Shown here: in pieces, positions 4,409 to 5,340 of the stretch
How the letters are laid out: each line of letters begins with the position of its first letter
Numbering within the stretch: position 1 is the stretch's first letter
NCBI GenBank assembly: GCA_017420825.1
Contig: JAFQNU010000080.1
Span: 1-5,340, forward strand
Reading direction: 5' to 3'
DNA length: 5,340 nucleotides
From: Clostridia bacterium
GTDB taxonomy: Bacteria; Bacillota; Clostridia; UBA1381
Program-made: the position numbers and the translations under genes
Notes under the pieces: generated by a model
The model's input: the letters and a program-made list of their open reading frames with translations, nothing else
The model's database searches: none
What the model was told of the DNA's origin: nothing

Positions 4409-5081
4409 ACTTATCATTTGTTATATTTCCGTTTCCCGAAACAGGAATAACCTCACCCAAAAATTTTGGTTCAGGTTTTATTATAAGATTTATAAATTCC
4501 TTTACTCTTGCTAAAAACTCACGAAACTCAAAATATTTATATCCTTTGTATCTGTGCATATCCGCTTCCACTCCAACTGCATTAATCCCCAATAAACGAG
4601 CTATGTATAAAGCTCTCGGAAGATGAAATTTCTGTGTCACAATTACTGCTTTATCCACCTCAAAAATATCTCTTGCCCGATATATTGATTCATAAGTAGA
4701 GAATCCTGCATGATCCATAAAAATATCATCAGATGGTATATTAGTCTTTTCAAGAACGTAATTCTTCATTGCATTTACCTCATCATATTCCTTTTTACCA
4801 TGGTCTCCGCTCATCAGTAATTTGGGCACAACTCCATTTTTATAAAGCTCAATAGCTGTGTCAAGCCTGTCACGCAGGACATCACTCACACTGTTGTCTG
4901 CCCTGACTCCTGCCCCAAGAACAATAACACAGTCATAATCATCAGCCTTTATATTGTCGATAGCATAAACATTATTTCGAGTCAATTTCACTATATTTAC
5001 ATTTATAAACAACGCACAAATACATGCCAATACAACTCCAATTATCACAAAAAATATTATCCTTCTAACCTTCTTAAACAT
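4407..5081 (-). CDS. SanA/YdcF-like membrane-anchored protein (DUF218 family)
   Basis: The protein has a basic start (MFKKVRR), one membrane segment at about 8-29, and a DUF218 domain at about 48-200. By the positive-inside rule the domain should lie outside the membrane. Family marks are CVIVLGAGV (51-59), RDRLDTAIELYKNG (70-83), LLMSGDH (88-94), the acidic DEVNAMKNYVL (100-110), STYES (128-132) and TQKFHLPRALYIARLLGI (149-166). These match SanA of enteric bacteria, which affects envelope permeability and vancomycin sensitivity at high temperature, and more loosely YdcF. No enzymatic activity is firmly known; 224 aa is normal for the group. A purine-rich site containing AGGTGG (5086-5091) lies 4 nt before the ATG. 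It is convergent with the zinc-ribbon gene and divergent from a sugar transferase gene, which fits an envelope role, though this is inference. Confidence 0.87.
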   Translation of the reverse strand: MFKKVRRIIFFVIIGVVLACICALFINVNIVKLTRNNVYAIDNIKADDYDCVIVLGAGVRADNSVSDVLRDRLDTAIELYKNGVVPKLLMSGDHGKKEYDEVNAMKNYVLEKTNIPSDDIFMDHAGFSTYESIYRARDIFEVDKAVIVTQKFHLPRALYIARLLGINAVGVEADMHRYKGYKYFEFREFLARVKEFINLIIKPEPKFLGEVIPVSGNGNITNDK

Positions 5082-5112
5082 CTCTCCACCTCATATATAC
5101 TACTTGATATTT

Positions 5113-5141
5113 ATTTTAACATATATTTCTTATAAATGCAA
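5113..5141 (-). promoter_or_regulatory. Candidate promoter of the SanA-like gene
   Basis: On the minus strand TTGCAT (5136-5141) and TAAAAT (5113-5118) are 17 bp apart, and TGT before the -10 box gives a TG extension. The -35 box is poor (TTG only), so it would rely on the extended -10. The predicted start near 5106 leaves a leader of about 25 nt. Confidence 0.4.
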
Positions 5142-5158
5142 CATATATCATTTTTTAC

Positions 5159-5172
5159 GACAAATTTTTGTC
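5159..5172. promoter_or_regulatory. GACAAA-TT-TTTGTC palindrome abutting a promoter
   Basis: A perfect 6-bp inverted repeat with a 2-nt centre ends one base before the -35 box of the sugar transferase promoter and lies upstream of the divergent SanA-like gene. This is a usual place for an activator or repressor site. Its left half read on the minus strand, TTTGTCGTA (5156-5164), is one base from the 0A-box consensus. It resembles the GACAA/TTGTC palindrome upstream of sigH. The regulator is unknown. Confidence 0.4.
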
Positions 5173-5201
5173 TTGACTTTTTATATAAATAGATGTATAA
5201 T
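5173..5201 (+). promoter_or_regulatory. Sigma-A promoter of the sugar transferase gene
   Basis: TTGACT (5173-5178) and TATAAT (5196-5201) are 17 bp apart, with one mismatch to consensus in total. Transcription should start near 5208 and give a leader of about 54 nt. Confidence 0.85.
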
Positions 5202-5261
5202 TAAATTAGTATTGTTTTTTAGCATAAAATACATCATTTACAGTTAGGGTAGGTATTCATA

Positions 5262-5340
5262 ATGTACAAAAAATATCTTAAACGTGTGATAGATATAATT
5301 TTATCAGGAATAGGTCTGATAGTTTTGGCCGTTCCAATGC
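5262..5340 (+). CDS. Bacterial sugar transferase (undecaprenyl-phosphate glycosyl-1-phosphate transferase), N-terminal fragment
   Basis: Only the first 26 residues are inside the window. They read as the typical start of the polyprenyl-phosphate sugar-1-phosphate transferase family (WcaJ/EpsL/RfbP type): a basic amphipathic start (MYKKYLKRVID) and then a hydrophobic membrane hairpin beginning IILSGIGLIVLAVPM. Members move a sugar phosphate from a nucleotide sugar to undecaprenyl phosphate at the inner membrane face, the first step of many capsule, exopolysaccharide and glycan pathways. The catalytic part lies beyond the right edge. GGGTAGG (5247-5253) lies 8 nt before the ATG. Having its own strong promoter and leader, it probably opens a polysaccharide operon. 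The length suggests the short form without the large N-terminal domain, but this cannot be confirmed here. Confidence 0.75.
   Translation, partial: MYKKYLKRVIDIILSGIGLIVLAVPM

Overview
The window reads as chromosomal DNA of a low-GC, Gram-positive, spore-forming anaerobe of the class Clostridia. The signs are AT-rich spacers, strong Shine-Dalgarno sites (GGAGGTG, AGGAGG), textbook sigma-A promoters (TTGACA-17-TATAAT, several with a TG extension), a SigH (Spo0H) sigma factor, a DacF-type penicillin-binding protein and a CxxC-x17-CxxC zinc-ribbon protein. The family (Lachnospiraceae or a relative) is inference. Most of the window is core or near-core. I see no mobile element, CRISPR array or phage gene.

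Left part (1-1250, all minus strand). The 5' end of a D-alanyl-D-alanine carboxypeptidase gene runs off the left edge. It is separated by an 18-bp-stem terminator from rplU-rpmA (ribosomal proteins L21 and L27). That operon has a perfect promoter and a leader of about 80 nt that may be an L21 autoregulatory leader. The prp protease gene usually found between rplU and rpmA in Firmicutes is missing, and so is the L27 N-terminal extension that Prp removes.

Middle left (1270-1430, plus). A stand-alone tRNA-Gly(GCC) gene has its own perfect promoter, an encoded CCA end and its own terminator. It is divergent from rplU, and the two -35 boxes are only 30 bp apart.

Middle (1480-3180, minus). A two-gene unit encodes a LOG-family phosphoribohydrolase followed by meso-diaminopimelate dehydrogenase (ddh). 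Its promoter faces away from sigH, and it ends near a perfect 13-bp hairpin.

Right middle (3200-4410, plus). sigH has a consensus promoter but no Shine-Dalgarno upstream of its first ATG. A pair of Spo0A-box-like sequences lies farther upstream, between sigH and the LOG gene. A perfect hairpin covers the sigH stop codon. Between sigH and the zinc-ribbon gene lies a 66-nt sequence resembling a degenerate tRNA (acceptor, D and T arms, stunted anticodon arm). It is the least explained part of the window.

Right end (4370-5340). A bidirectional-looking terminator separates the zinc-ribbon gene from a convergent SanA/YdcF-like membrane protein. Divergent from that is the start of a sugar transferase gene, probably the first gene of a polysaccharide cluster. 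Its promoter abuts a GACAAA/TTTGTC palindrome resembling the one upstream of sigH.
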